The notes under the pieces were generated by a model. It saw nothing but the letters and a program-made list of their open reading frames with translations. It made no database searches and was not told the DNA's origin. A DNA stretch of 64,000 nucleotides. Source: Escarpia spicata (taxonomy: Eukaryota; Annelida; Polychaeta; Sabellida; Siboglinidae). The position numbers and the translations under genes were made by a program. Below, in pieces: positions 22,389-35,160 of the stretch. The stretch is from the NCBI GenBank assembly GCA_963995525.1, contig OZ023211.1, positions 60,058,738 through 60,122,737 of the forward strand, in the 5' to 3' direction. Within the stretch, counting starts at the first letter, position 1; every line of letters starts with the position of its first letter.

Positions 22389-24840
22389 GAGTTCACGCAG
22401 AGATGCAGAATTGTTTAAGCTTGATGAAAAAACAGTTTTAACTGCGATAAAAACTGTCTGGTAAAACATGTATTTGCCTCCTAAATTGGGGAAAACCCAA
22501 AGCTGAAGATGCAGAAACGTGTATTCTGTGGAAATGGAAAAATCTCTGATACAAACAGCGATGCAACTGCCTACATGTTTATATATATATATATATATAT
22601 ATACACTAATAGAAAGTTATGCTTGTAAAACTTGAAAAAATAGCTATTCCATTAGTAATTACCAGTACCTGGGAGTTAATATTATTATAGTCAATCCAGG
22701 GACTACTTTCACAAAGATAACGAGCTCATTAACTCTTGATCAAATTATAAACACAACATGATGTCATCATTGTTTTAAAACTGATTTGCAAAGGAAATTG
22801 ATAGCAAAAACGTTTGTCATGATCCATGAGCATAACGTCCATTAAGAAACAATTTCAGCAAAAGAGAGCTGCTTACGACAGGCTGCTTATGACAGGCTGC
22901 TTACTACAGGCTTCTTTGTAGCCAATCATTATTTAATGAGCTACACAATGTTTATAAGGGTAATCTGATCTTGTTAGCTCATATAAATCTGAGTGAAATC
23001 TAGGTAAATATCACAAATTCTTGAGAAGTTATAGTCTGTTAAAACATTTCAAGTTGACACAAACACATACAGCGAGATCTTCCCCTGCAAGGGGTTTCGT
23101 GGAGGGACATTTTTCAAGTAGGCTGAAACAAATAATTTGTTGTTAGTAGTGCCGTCTACTGAATGTCTATAACCCGAATTATGCACAGGTTTTGATCTAT
23201 TGTATTTCTACTTCTGGGTGCTAAAAAATTTTTGACCACGATGATGAAAACGTCATCATTGGCAAGGACAGTGATTCACATGTTTTTGTCTATATTAATT
23301 AAAATTAATTAATTTGTTATTCATAACACATTAAATTATATCAGGTCCAATCGTACATAAGTTAAAACTTAATTAATCACACACACAAAAATAAAAAAAA
23401 ACATTAAATCAAACATAACAAAAGTAGGTATCTTTTGTTTGAAAGGGAGCCACTTGGATAGTGATCTAGAAATGACCAAAATGCAGGGTATATCATCATT
23501 TTGGAAGAGCTGGAAAGTGTTATGTGCAACATACAGTCCATGTTTTCTATACATCAAAAACCAATTCAGGCGTTATAAATGCCTGCTAAAGCTAAAGCAC
23601 GTTTAATTCATATTACACCAATGTGACCTGTGTTATTTCCAGCTAAGTGGTTATAACAAGCTTCCATTTCAGTTTTAATCACACTGTGGTGTTGTAATTT
23701 GTACAATTTGCCACATGAATATTTTGGTGAATTGGTGAGTTTTTTGTATTAAGCAATTTAGTATAAATAAGTATGTCAGTGTCCTATTTTTATAATTTTA
23801 TAAGTCCGTCCGTCAAATAAAAATAAATTAAGAAGTTTTTTATTTAATTGGATCTAAACACTAAATGCTATTGTAATCAATAGTAAGGGGTTGTTTAATA
23901 ATTTCTCAAAGTTTAATGCATGTGTGAATATATAAAATATGTGTCACCTGATTAAAGGGTTATTTTCTAGAATGCCTCTAAAATGTATTTACCATCAAAG
24001 AAACTCCTTCGTGTGTGTATGAATGAGTTCAAACAAATTCTAATTACAAGTGTACAATAATTCAGCAGGAAATGTGACAATATCATAAGATGACAAAATG
24101 TAATTGAATGTCATCAGAAAATGTGATTGAAGGTACACCCTGTAATTAGAATAAGTATCCTGAGCTCCTCAGAAATTGACACTGGAGGCATGTAAAACTT
24201 CCAACACCAGTGCTGGAAACCAAGTAATCATATCAGAAATATTATCTGGGCCAACCCATAACCTGGTTGGAAACCATGCTGCTAAAAGACATTTCATTAC
24301 AGCCGTGGATAACATCCCTGGTACAAATCACCCCGAAATATGCACAAGGAAATTTACTGCGGCTTGCGAGACATTCCAAATGACATTTAATGGGGTGCAG
24401 GTTACCACGGGACTACTTCTCCGCTTTACTTCCTCAATACACAGTTCATTTTTCAGAGATAACCACACATTAACCGCCTGGGAGACATCTCAAATTAAGA
24501 TAGAAGCTTCTTGATCTTCTTCTGTCAAACAGCAACAGACATACCTATCAGAACATTGGAGAAATGCAGAAAGATGTCAGCCGCTAAGAGTTATGCCAGA
24601 TATTGCTCTTATCTAGGTCCCGGTGATTCAACAAACAGCTGTTGAATTTGTTTTTGCAACAGACACCAATAAACTTGACAATCTTAATGTTTCTTGCAAC
24701 GAAACCTGCAGTTTCATGGCAGATATATTTTCCCATTCTGTTCTGTGAGATAACCCCGGGTGGGTGGTTTGGTAGGATCAGAATGGGGATGATGTCAGAG
24801 GGGGAAGAAGTATGTCGGGAGCTGGTGAGTGTGGTGTAAA
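19961..24840. other. AT-rich gene desert with TA microsatellites
   Basis: Contains (TA)n tracts at about 20519-20537, 22347-22388 (with one C interruption) and 22579-22603, and a 17-bp motif in three copies (GGCTGCTTACGACA type) at about 22866-22915. The 112-codon plus frame at 24176-24514 has no recognisable domain. CpG is scarce throughout. Nothing else is supported. Confidence 0.5.
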
Positions 24841-25021
24841 TACAATTGAATCTCGCTTTATGGTCACCCCAGTAATTCAACCACCTCACAAATAAGGCCA
24901 GTCTGAAATGATGTCCGTATAGAGTAAAGTATAGGAAATGACTCCCACTAATAAGGTCACCTTGCTATTCAGATCACTTTCGCCGTCCCAAGGGTGAACT
25001 TAATAGTCAGGTTCCACTGTA
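24841..25021. mobile_element. Short MITE, copy B (TA-bounded, about 181 bp)
   Basis: The left end is TACAATTGAATCTC; the right end reverse complement is TACAGTGGAACCTG. The internal blocks GTAAAGTATAGGAAATGA, AAGGTCACC, CAGATCACTTTCG and CCAAGGG match copy A at 1818-1974 in order and orientation. Two copies in one window show an interspersed family, probably Tc1/mariner-pogo derived. Confidence 0.65.
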
Positions 25022-28000
25022 GATGTTTATAGAATACATTTACCTGTTCTGTGTAATTATATGCACAGATGAATGCACGTTTGTACGTGTGTGCAGACGC
25101 ATGCAAGTGTTATGAGTGCATTTATGGGTACTAGACATAAACATACTAAATATATACACAAAAGACAAATGTATACACAGTACACTAAAGCATACTTGCA
25201 TGCACAGTTGCACACACACACATGAATGCACACATGCATTCGGGCACACACGCATAGAACAGCCAATATAACTACGTTTACATAAAGATTTAAACTATCA
25301 AAGTGCACAGTATTCCCTTGTTTGCCAGTGCTCATAGGAATGATGTAATGTCTGTTGTCACGCCATTTTTGTGTGTTTGATGAGTTCTTTGTTTCATTCT
25401 GTTGACTAGATTCAACAAACAGATATACACTCAGTACTTAGCCAAATGACACTTAATATATTTTATTATTTCAAGGCTAAAAGAGGGTGCATCTCTCATA
25501 AAAATTCCTTCACAAAGTATATAAGGAATATAGCTATTTCTGAGTCTTTCTCATGATGGATGTCATGTAACCAGTTTTTCCTGAACATAAGTCATTATAT
25601 AATTCCTAAAACTCCCCAGTCACTACTGAATGTAATGTCATGATATACCTCGGTATGTCATGAAATCATTTAGTCCTAATCTCACGAAAGATGCCATGCA
25701 ACCAATCATTCAAGACTCAGTATTCCTCTAGTAATTCCCAGGGTTCTAGGTCTTTACTGAGAGGAACGAAACACTCAGCGATTAGCTATAAAAAAAGCGA
25801 CATTTGTCAGTCTTGCCCCACAATCAATGTCTGATAACCCCTGTAGGGGTCATGACCTGCGGATGGGCCCAGAGTCTTGGGAAAGGTATTAAAAGCACGA
25901 GGTACAGGCAGAGATGTTGCCGGACTAGACAAACAAGTGGATAGCATTTAGGATCAGTGTATACCATGCACAGATAAGTGGCAATGATTTGCCAGAGATA
26001 CCCCTTTTGATGTGTTGGGCTAACAATAGAGGTGGGCTTTTCAACAAGGAAATGTACTTAATTTAGGATAATTATACACTGGCTGGACAACAACTGACTA
26101 GTAGATACCAAAGACACCGGTATCAGAAATAACAATGATTTACATCAGCATTGTTGATGGTGCATCTCTCAACATGAGTCCTGGGAATCACGATTTTAGA
26201 GATAGTTATTTACTAAACTACATAATTAACTCTGGTATATGGATGTTATTTTTATTCTGATTATTCCTCTATTTGTAATCTGGATTTATTAGATGTCTAT
26301 AAAGCTTTTTAACATAATTGTGTGGTTAGCATTTATAGTCAGTTTACGTGAATTGGTAGATTGTTTCATTTATTGTTTGAGAATTAATACCTTCTGATGC
26401 CTAATCAGTGTATTCAGTGTTCCATTGTCAATTCGGTTTCATGTCCACTACGGTAAGTTAAACTTTCTTTAAGTACCAACAAAACATATCTATTAATATT
26501 TTTATTACCAGTCAATGTCTTAAAAACTTCTGTTTGATAAATAGTATTTCACATTTTATATTTCCCACACATGTTCCCATCTCCCATGTGCCGGCATTTA
26601 CATTTTTCAAGACTGAATAACATCTGCCATATTACAGAACACGACTAATTTGTCAAGATTATCTTGCACATTTTTTGTCCCATTATCTTTAAAACCTTTT
26701 GTCTGCAAATTCCAGTATTCTGCTTGTTACTGTTGTATTTATCAATGATGGCTGTATTAATAATTATGCAGACTTGAAATAATACGGATCTTGATAATGC
26801 CCCACAGAAAACTGTTTTTGATCATGTCAACATATTATCATTGTTCGCACTACACTTGTAAATGATGCAATGACACTGAGCCATTATTGCATCAAGAAAC
26901 GCATTCTTCATCCATATTTTATCTCGGCCCGCCCAAGCAGCCAACGGCGTTATGACCTAATACTTCTGACAACGGCGTCTTTTATTCTCAACACAATACA
27001 TTGTTCCATTCATAAAATTCTTTCTGCATCAGCCTGAGCAAATGTCAACTGGCGTCAGTCAAATGTGTGTTCGCTTGTGTGTGCTGGCTTCGATTAGTAA
27101 ACACATTTGAAATACAATATGTATGCCATACTTTTATCATAAACCAGATAGTATGTGTGCATATAACAGTGGCCAATTGTGGTCAAACTATATTTAGCAA
27201 TTATTATATTGATCCATTCTGGTGAGCTATTAATTATGCTCAGCTTTTCACCTACATAATCCCTCCTCTTGTTGCAAATGAAGTCAAGCAAATAGTATTT
27301 AGTACTTGTTGGCACCATGTGGAAAATTTATCACCACTAAATTTTCTCAGATCTGAGAAAGGCCCTCGAGTAGAGCAGGGTATATCATAAACACATAAGT
27401 AAATGACTCAAAATAATTATTGTCATGTTTCCAGAAATTTGTCACCAACTGATACCTCAAAGTTAGGACAACGGCCCAAGGAAGCGTATGAACGTAATAA
27501 CAGGTGAATGAACATGAGCGCCTCAGAGAGGATGCACTAACAAGGCTCCAGTGTTGGGGGATTAATACACAGATTCTAGCACTGTTACGGCACTATTTTT
27601 AATGAAATGTGAAGTTTAGACAAGTCTCACCGTGCCAGCACCATTAACCATTTCAAACATTCAGACCACCAGACACCGACTAAATCAAACATATCCCCGG
27701 TATATCATGCCATGCATGTGTATCCACAAACACAACACTACTGAAATGTTGCAACTTGCTAAACAGTAATCACACACAAAACAACAAAACGAAGAATCAT
27801 AGTCGATTCTGAATCATAAAACTGTTAATTTTCTTAGCAAATCTGTCAACAATAAGTAAAGATGCTGGTGTCCGAAGCATATTTGCTAGCTGTACACAAT
27901 CTGTTGTTCACCTTTACACATCAAGTTAATATAACTATGATAATCCAATAAAGATGTTCACAAAAAGTGTTGCTCAATAATACTAACATCATTCCTCCAT

Positions 28001-29870
28001 TTCTTGGTATGTTTCTTTCACGATAATTAAAAAAATCAGATATTAAAGCAACAACAATAAAGCAGAGCGCATGGCTAGCATGATTATCCTACAATAAGAC
28101 AGATATCTAGCCTTACCTTGGCGATATCAAGGTGATATACACATTAGTGACATTCCGCAATGAAACAAGTCTTACAACATGGCTGTTCCACACTCTGCTC
28201 TAAGATCCGGTCAATAAATCAATGGAGACAAGCAGCACTCCACACAAGAGCAAATACCTTTCAATTATAGATGGGCAGCCTTCAAATTCGTGATCGTGTA
28301 CAAGGGAGTCGTTCAACGTTAACGCTGCCAGATCTGTGAATACGGAGCTAGTCATTCAGGCTGACAGGTGTGTTTTCAGCAGCCTAAATTGGGTTTAAAT
28401 CGCACTCAGAGATGACATAACCCGAGCAGCGGACATGATTTGTGCCAGATCGTAGGTGCTCAAAGGTGACAGGCCACAATTCAGTAAACCATTGCCATCA
28501 TGGCTACACATCTGTGAGCTACCAAGTCAATTATCTTGTGCCACCGAACTAAAATATTCATTTCTCCAAGGTTTTTTTCACGCAAGGCCTGAGGATACGT
28601 ATTCCCTAAATTAAAACCTTCCTGGGAAGGAGAATTCATATACATTCCTTGAACAAATAGGTACAACTGAAAAACGAACACTGCACACAGAAGCTTGTCC
28701 AAAAGGAGAAATGCTTTGATGCCCAATACAAAAATATACACAATATTTATGCAATTATTAATATTTCAGTTATTACATTTCAGTTGGAATATTTTCATTC
28801 TTAACACTATTAATTACAACTACATAATAAATAGTTTCAAACTTTCCTCATCTGAAGCAATATGTTGGAGATTTGCTACATCTACTAGTAACAATACCTG
28901 CAATCTACAGTTCATATTTAATAATCAGAACCCTCTAGATTAGCTCCAATACAAAAACAGAGTTAAAAAATGCCAAATATGGAGTGACACCCCTATTTTA
29001 AATAAAAAAGGTCTAAGATACCGCATTATTAACGGACATATTAAATCATTTCATTCTTAAATTGATGGCCACGAGGGCAGCGGTGGTTGCCTTCTGCAGA
29101 ATGCATTTGTTGATAATGTCTCATCTGCAGATTATCGCCCAAAATGAAATGATTACGCAGCATCCAGCATATTAGTTAATGCCCCATAACTAGACCAGCT
29201 CTGGGAGACCAAGCTAGAGAGGATTCAGAGCCTGAGAGCAAACAGAGCAGTTCTCCCCAACAAGCTCTTAACCAGAATAACTATCTAAAGTGCTATTTCA
29301 AGCAAGGTCAATGCTGCTCTTATGGGTTCAGTGTTAGAGCAGTTACCGCTTATAGCTTTTTAATTTAACATCTATTTCTCCCATTAGCAATGTCTGGTCA
29401 CATCTAGATAACCATCAAACACCAAGAGATTATTGGCTGGCTGTAGACAATGGTGGATATTTCAATTTGTGTATAAAATTATTATTGCACAGTATTTGCA
29501 GCACTGCTGAAAGCTTCTGAGTCATGGTGGTCTTCAAATGCAAAATGTGAGTGGATGCTGCAGTTCTAAAGACTGGATACCACAACATATCAAACATACC
29601 TTTACTTTTTTCATTACCATTTTCATTAGCATTCTAATTATATATATATATATATATAAATACAAAAAAGGTTTGTGTCGGGTTACACTAGACGTAGCAG
29701 ATATCATGCAGTTCTTGACATTTTAATTAAGAATTAAGTGTTTTATCATAAGTGACACAAAGGAAAGGGTGATTCCAAGGAAAGGTGTCCTTGCATGCTA
29801 AATTAGAAAATTGCTCTGAACAACCTGTTGATAGGTGATTCATGTGCTCAGATATATCAAGTGACTGAGA
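25022..29870. other. AT-rich gene desert
   Basis: 25060-25260 is an imperfect TG/CA-rich tract, which produces two Cys/Val-rich minus frames. A (TA)n tract lies at about 29639-29658. Stretches such as 26880-27060 and 29040-29300 are less simple in composition and could be conserved non-coding elements, but sequence alone cannot show this. No exon, RNA gene or transposase is recognised. Confidence 0.45.
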
Positions 29871-30540
29871 CAATTTTTGATAACAAAATTTACATGGTGT
29901 TTTGGGACAATTTCGAAGAAAAGTAAAGATTTAAATTTTCTGAATTTGACTTTCATTAAAAAAAAAATTTTTTAATTACCTTTTTAAAATTACTTAGTGC
30001 TATTAGTCAACTCATTAGGGGTATATCCAATGTACACACAACATTAAAAAAATTACTTTAATAGTATGGATGGATGTAAAATGTGTTAAATTGTTAATTA
30101 AATTGTTAATTAATTCATATTGTTATTTTTGATGCCCACAAATGTTTTTCTTCAAATACTCAACTTCAACAATATAAATTAGTAAAAAAAAATTTTTTTA
30201 CTTAGATTATATTTAATTAGTATTTTTAAATTGTCCCGTACAACTTTTTGTATGGGACATGTCCCGTACGGCACATCACAATTTTGGCATCTTTTCTTTA
30301 GGCAATTGGGACAAAATTATCACACGGGAGGACCCTATCTCCGTTAATTATGTAACAGCTGGTGTTTGAAAGGTTGTATGTTCTAAAAATTAAAAATAAC
30401 CCCGGATGTCCCGTACAACACATGGAATCGCCCGAAACCATCTTTACTTCCAATTTAATTCATGAGCATTTGAAATAAGTCATTTTAAGACTGTTTCATC
30501 ATTTTCAATTTTGCCTGTGGGACAAAAACGACACACAGCA
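29871..30540. repeat. GGGACA/TGTCCC-rich segment, probable decayed element
   Basis: GTCCCGTAC occurs about three times (near 30233, 30261, 30408), GGGACAA about three times, and a perfect palindrome GGGACATGTCCC at 30254-30265. Two A-run/T-run blocks (about 29957-29976 and 30183-30200) recur inside. TTTCG and AGTAAAGAT words near both ends appear in inverted orientation, hinting at a palindromic mobile element, but I cannot define its ends. Confidence 0.3.
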
Positions 30541-31165
30541 CAAGAATAGCTGCCATCAAAACAAATGCCCCTTAACTACATTCAAAAGTTACAAGTGAAT
30601 AGTGCCTGTTACCTTCAGTCAAATTCACCAAAAAGTCAAACATGTGGCAGGCTAATGTAATCAGTAAATAATTAATATTACTATTGCCGTGGCATTACTG
30701 AATTTTGTATTCCATCCCCCTCCCTGTTTCCAGTTAACTCCCCAGGCATGCCTGAATAATGCTGGCCTCCAAGTGACAATGCCATCTGCTGCCATTTCAC
30801 ATGGAATTGTCCCCAACTAAATTGCTTGAGTGAAGTGCCAGTTGAAGTTTAATTGTGCACGACCAACTCCACTTCTCTCTACTCTGGTCCACTTCTCAAG
30901 CTCAGTATCACATGAGAAATCTAATTAAGGTCTGCTGAATGGGACCTACACCCACAGTCAAAACAGAACAAACGAGCAGAAATGTTGTGTAGTCATTTTA
31001 ATTTTCCATTACGCCGACATTTTTATATTACGATAGTATCTTCTGAGTTTCCTTTTTTTGTATATCTATCATGAATCAAATTCACAACACACTGAATTCA
31101 CTAGATTTACATTTGCAAGTAATGCATAGTTTTTTAAGTGTTCTGATTCTAGAGCGAACGAGCGA
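30541..31165. other. Non-coding, no feature seen
   Basis: Unique-looking sequence without open frames of note. 30700-30900 is compositionally balanced and could be a conserved element; no support beyond that. Confidence 0.4.
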
Positions 31166-31230
31166 TCTCTCTCTCCCTCTCTCCCCCTCCCCCTCCCCCT
31201 CTCCCTCTCCCTCTCTCTCTCTCTCTCTCT
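31166..31230. repeat. CT-rich microsatellite
   Basis: A run of CTCTCC, CCCCTC and then pure (CT)n, ending just before ATTTAACTG. The 68-codon frame through it is an artefact of the repeat. Confidence 0.9.
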
Positions 31231-31987
31231 ATTTAACTGTGAACCGATTCTTTATTTCCTCATTATGTAAATTGTAATATTTCATAATATCTCACAATAG
31301 TTCAAAGGTCATATCCAGCTAAAACTGCACTTTGGCCCTTGAAGAGGTCAATTTATGGGCCAACATAATTCATGTATGTGAAGGCAATCTATTGACAGAA
31401 TTAACTATAATGATATTTGGCAACAACTGGTTAGATAGTTGACCTTGATTGATAGTTAACTTAATTTAGATATCACAGAAACCACAAGGCAGCAGCATAT
31501 CGATTCCATGGACACATACTCACATGGTTAGGTGGATAGATTAAACCATGTATAAAATTATCTTGTTTTCCTATTCACTGCCAATGTAAACATATAGATC
31601 TAACGATTTAGCCATCACTGCAATAACACTTTTAATTATATCTTTGAAACTTGCAGATGAGGAATTACTTCTAGACGGCACACTTAGTTTTAAGCAACAA
31701 CGTCTTTGTATGGGTTTAGCCTTTTAGACTGATCTAAAGAATGTGCTGATTTGAATCATTCCACAGATTAATCACAATATATTATTATTGTTAGAGAGAT
31801 ATATGAGAATATATATGTACACAGGCACCTTATTGCATACTGATCTAAGAACATGTATGCCGCTTTGTCAGTTGGATGTAACATTATCTTTACATCAAGA
31901 TTCCTTGGCCCTAGGCTTAGGCTTATATAACTATTAAGCCATTTCAGGCATGAACTATCTTAGTACGGTCCCATCAAGCTAAAATGA
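31231..31987. other. Non-coding, no feature seen
   Basis: AT-rich; no gene, array or RNA gene recognised. Confidence 0.45.
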
Positions 31988-32303
31988 AGGGGTGCAGGGG
32001 ATATTTTTGTGATCCGTGATTAGCAACATTATTTCCTCTTGAAACGTGAAAGCTCTTTTTTATCCCTGTGATTTGTGATCAGGTGAAACAGTGTGAAGCG
32101 TGATTTAAAATATATTTTCCTTGTGAACCGTGATTGAGGTATCACTTTCTTCGTGAAATTTATGAAAGGTGACTAAAAATGTCGATCTCTTCACCAATTT
32201 CTGCTCACAAAATATATCTATACCACCAATATTTTCACTGTGAAATGTGAAAACACCTTTCTTTCACTGTGAATTGTGATCCAGGACCCCCCCTGCACCC
32301 CCT
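31988..32303. mobile_element. MITE-like repeat with GGGGTGCAGGGG inverted ends
   Basis: The left end AGGGGTGCAGGGG (31988-32000) is mirrored as CCCCCCTGCACCCCC at 32287-32303. The interior is a series of degenerate GTGA(T/A)(C/T)(C/T)GTGATT-like words on both strands (GTGATCCGTGATT, GTGAACCGTGATT, GTGAATTGTGATC). Inverted ends plus sub-repeats and no frame suggest a non-autonomous element. No target duplication is obvious. Confidence 0.45.
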
Positions 32304-33534
32304 CTAAAATTGTGGCTCTAGAGTCTGAAACAATTTTACTATAATTACAATAATCTGTGAATATACTGGATGCAAAAAACTATGACAAAGAACCTTTGCC
32401 AAACTTTCTAGAAACCAGAGAAGCAACAACACATTTTATACAGTTATTATTGCCACATGATGAATTTCCTTGCAGTCGTTGCGTTTTCACAGTTGTGAAG
32501 CTGCGGCTACTACAGTGGCGTCACACGATGGACAGGTAATAAACCACCTGCCAACCAAGCGCGCAGTGGTGACACACCGCGGTAGTACAGTTGTCAGCGA
32601 AGCAAAAACAAATCTGTTTAAATCACAGCTAGCGCACGGGAATTAGGATTAAGGAGTAACTATGCAACCGTTAACTGATTGAATGTCGTTATGCCGGACA
32701 AGATCCCCTCTTCGAGTTCACTGTAAATGATTTAATTTATTCACTTCAGGTTAAAACTTATGGGCAAAGTCACATCACATGATTCGTGTCGTGAGCCATC
32801 GCGTCGCCGTCGGCACTGTCACTGCCACACTGGTATCAAATAGTCTCCACTACGTATGCGGTCGGCATAACGTCAAACATTAGAATATTAAATGATTCCT
32901 TATGCAAAATAAATTGCCATATAACGAAAGAAAAGTGTACCTCGCAGTTGGCTTCCAAAGATGTCAATACGTTACATTCGGTTGATTCTCGCAGAAACGT
33001 AACACAAACAATTTGCATCAACTTTTGTTTTGGCCACCTGGCGGGTCACGTGATACGGGGAGCGCGTCTTGCAAAGGTTTTAGAAACTGGGGACAGACCA
33101 ACATTAACTTCCGCATGAAGGTGATTTTAAGACACCCAGCTGCGCACTCATTTCGACACTGTCAGTGTGAAGGGAATTGTCATTCTGTAGTTTTCATTTG
33201 CTGATGTGTTGGGCAAGTTATTTTCCACATAATTATTTATCAGTATTTTTTATTCTTGTTATTTTGTCCTTCACCCGCGTACATTATCAACCTCTCAACG
33301 CGAATGTTGACACATGAAACCTCGAAAGAGCAAGATTTATATAGTTATATTCGGCGTATATTGCATTCCGCATTTTTCGATATGCCAAGCTGAAAATGTG
33401 TCATGGCCTAATCAAAATTACACTGAATCAAAGCAGTGCTTGTAGGCCCTATCAGTGTTGCTGTTGTTTTTACATTAAATTATGTGGCTCTCCCAGCGGC
33501 ATAATCCAGGATTTTTCATTGGGGGAATGTGAAC
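32304..33534. other. Transition from CpG-poor to CpG-richer sequence
   Basis: From about 32470 CpG dinucleotides become frequent (for example around 32500-32640 and 32760-32820) and stay so to the right. Short frames (32357-32539, 33013-33204) match nothing I know. A promoter or gene-body edge is one possible reading; see findings. Confidence 0.35.
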
Positions 33535-33897
33535 TTAATTTGCATAAACGACTCCCATTTGAGAATGTAACCGGCTGCTCAGCAACTCGATCTTACCTAT
33601 ATATGCACAGTATTGCCAATACAATCGGATGTTGAAAGCAAATCGACGTGCGTTCGTGGCAGCAAACTTGCCAATAACCTGGTCGACGGTTGAGTAGTTG
33701 TTCCTGTGTGCCTGGAGAAGAACTAGTGCCTCAAGTTGCAGTTCTGTCAGTGTCGAACGAATTGCCGTCAGCGTGCGGTCAACCTTCGAAAACACGCGTT
33801 CGGTTTGTGCGGTTAAAATAGGCAATGTGGCCATGATACGGAGCACGATGCTAATGTTTGGGAAGATACAGCTCAAATTCGCCATTGATGACAGCAA
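33535..33897 (-). pseudogene. hAT transposase C-terminal dimerisation region, fragment
   Basis: The minus frame contains a run fitting the hAT C-terminal dimerisation domain: a hydrophobic lead-in (about residues 12-30), LPILTAQTERVFSKV, an AIRSTL block, then LEALVLLQAHRN and a FAATNARRFAF tail near residue 90. In hAT proteins this domain (LP-S/T-ERxFS, RS-L, L-L-LxxH) makes the dimer interface of the transposase, mostly as part of cut-and-paste transposition with 8-bp duplications. The remaining frame to residue 120 is not family-like. No BED finger, RNase H-like core or TIR is seen nearby, so this is an isolated 3' fragment. It lies 300 bp downstream of a MULE-type fossil on the same strand, but the two are different superfamilies. 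Confidence 0.8.
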
Positions 33898-34213
33898 ACG
33901 AACCTGGAAGGAGTGAGCGATACATCAAAATGGTGCTGGAAAGTAACTAACGTAGATACGCTTTATGCCAGTGTCACCGCAATGTAAGATAAAAGCTAAG
34001 ATAACGTTCTCCTCAACGTTACATAGTTGAAATGAGATACTCGTGTTGTTTCCAGTCTTGTTGCCACAAATGTTCAAACTAGGTATGTGATGTTGTGGGC
34101 AATGCCGAGCAGGTAATCCATGATGGTTCGTTCGTGATATTGGGCCACCACTCTAGATATCCGGTCACTGACTACCCGCACTCATGGGTAGTCAATGGCC
34201 GGGTATCTAGCTT

Positions 34214-35160
34214 CTATATCACCAACTCTGTGTGGCACTGCTCATCACTAAGGCACAGCAGAAATTCGAAGATGTTGGGATGGGCCTTTCCCATGACATG
34301 GCCCATTCGACGGCGCCGTCCCTCCGGACTGAAACAGTTGATGGTACGTGGCTCATCGGACACGGCACGGTCGTACACATTCCACATTTTGGATGCGAAC
34401 TGTTTTCTTATGATGGCGAATCTCAAACCGCGCGTGACAGTTCTCTGTCTGCCGATGTATGTCTTCTCTAAATACTTCGCTACTGGTTTTGTGTCGTTGC
34501 AAATTGTAGCGCGCAGCTCACCAAATCTGGCGCAGATGTCGTCAGTCAGCAGGCACACCTGCTAGTGCCGTTAGCTTCTTACAATCAAGGGCAAACTGTT
34601 CACTGGACGAGTAGACGTTACGTAGTCCCATGGAAACGACTTGCCTGACACAGGTGAAAGAAACAGTTTTGCACGATTAGACTGTCGCCGAAGACGGCGC
34701 GGGCAGCACGGATGCACAGGCTTCGTCAAAGTTGCAACAGTATATCGTCAAGCGAAGTTGCAGTTACCGATTGACGATGACATCACGGATGGTCTGCATC
34801 ATCTAGTCGTAGCAAGTGTACGTCTTGCGAGGAAGGAGAGCATACACAAGCGTGCTCCTGTCTTGCCGAAGACAGGAGCACGTGTAGTCTAGAGTAGTCT
34901 GTGGAAGTGGCGACATGTGCTGACGTCTGGCACGTTGGATCGTTCGTTTGAGGCTGGTGAGTTTCGGGAGTGATGGCTCGGGGTTTGCGTGCAAAGGTCG
35001 TGCAATATATCTGCTAACGATTGAAGCTGTCGATTCTGTGCTATAATTGGCGCTCTTCATCTTAGACTTTTGGATTTTGGTGACGATCCTGTGTAGCTGT
35101 TGGCAATATCCGTCTAACGCTAGTTTCGGTTTGCCATGAATACTCGTAAAAGCCATAGTA
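34214..35160 (-). pseudogene. FLYWCH/MULE-type transposase remnant
   Basis: Read in pieces on the minus strand. About 35156-34990 gives SIHGKPKLALDGY, the opening of a FLYWCH zinc finger, with the later C/H part degraded, then a KLTSLKRTIQRARR segment typical of the linker. About 34850-34810 gives LVYALLPRKT. After a TAG at 34805-34803 the same frame continues, stops again, and a shifted frame gives the MULE signature CFFHLCQ (34668-34645; GCxFHxxQ in the family). 34558-34214 gives WNVYDR, EPRTIN, GKAHPNIFEFL and DEQCHTEL, the usual C-terminal part. MULE enzymes are DDE transposases with long TIRs. At least three stops or frameshifts and a shortened FLYWCH-to-core distance make it dead. Shadow frames on the plus strand are ignored. 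Confidence 0.75.

Noticed and set aside
24176..24514. 112-codon plus frame as a small gene
   Set aside because: Anonymous sequence, no signal peptide or motif, weak start context; length is within chance for this much DNA.
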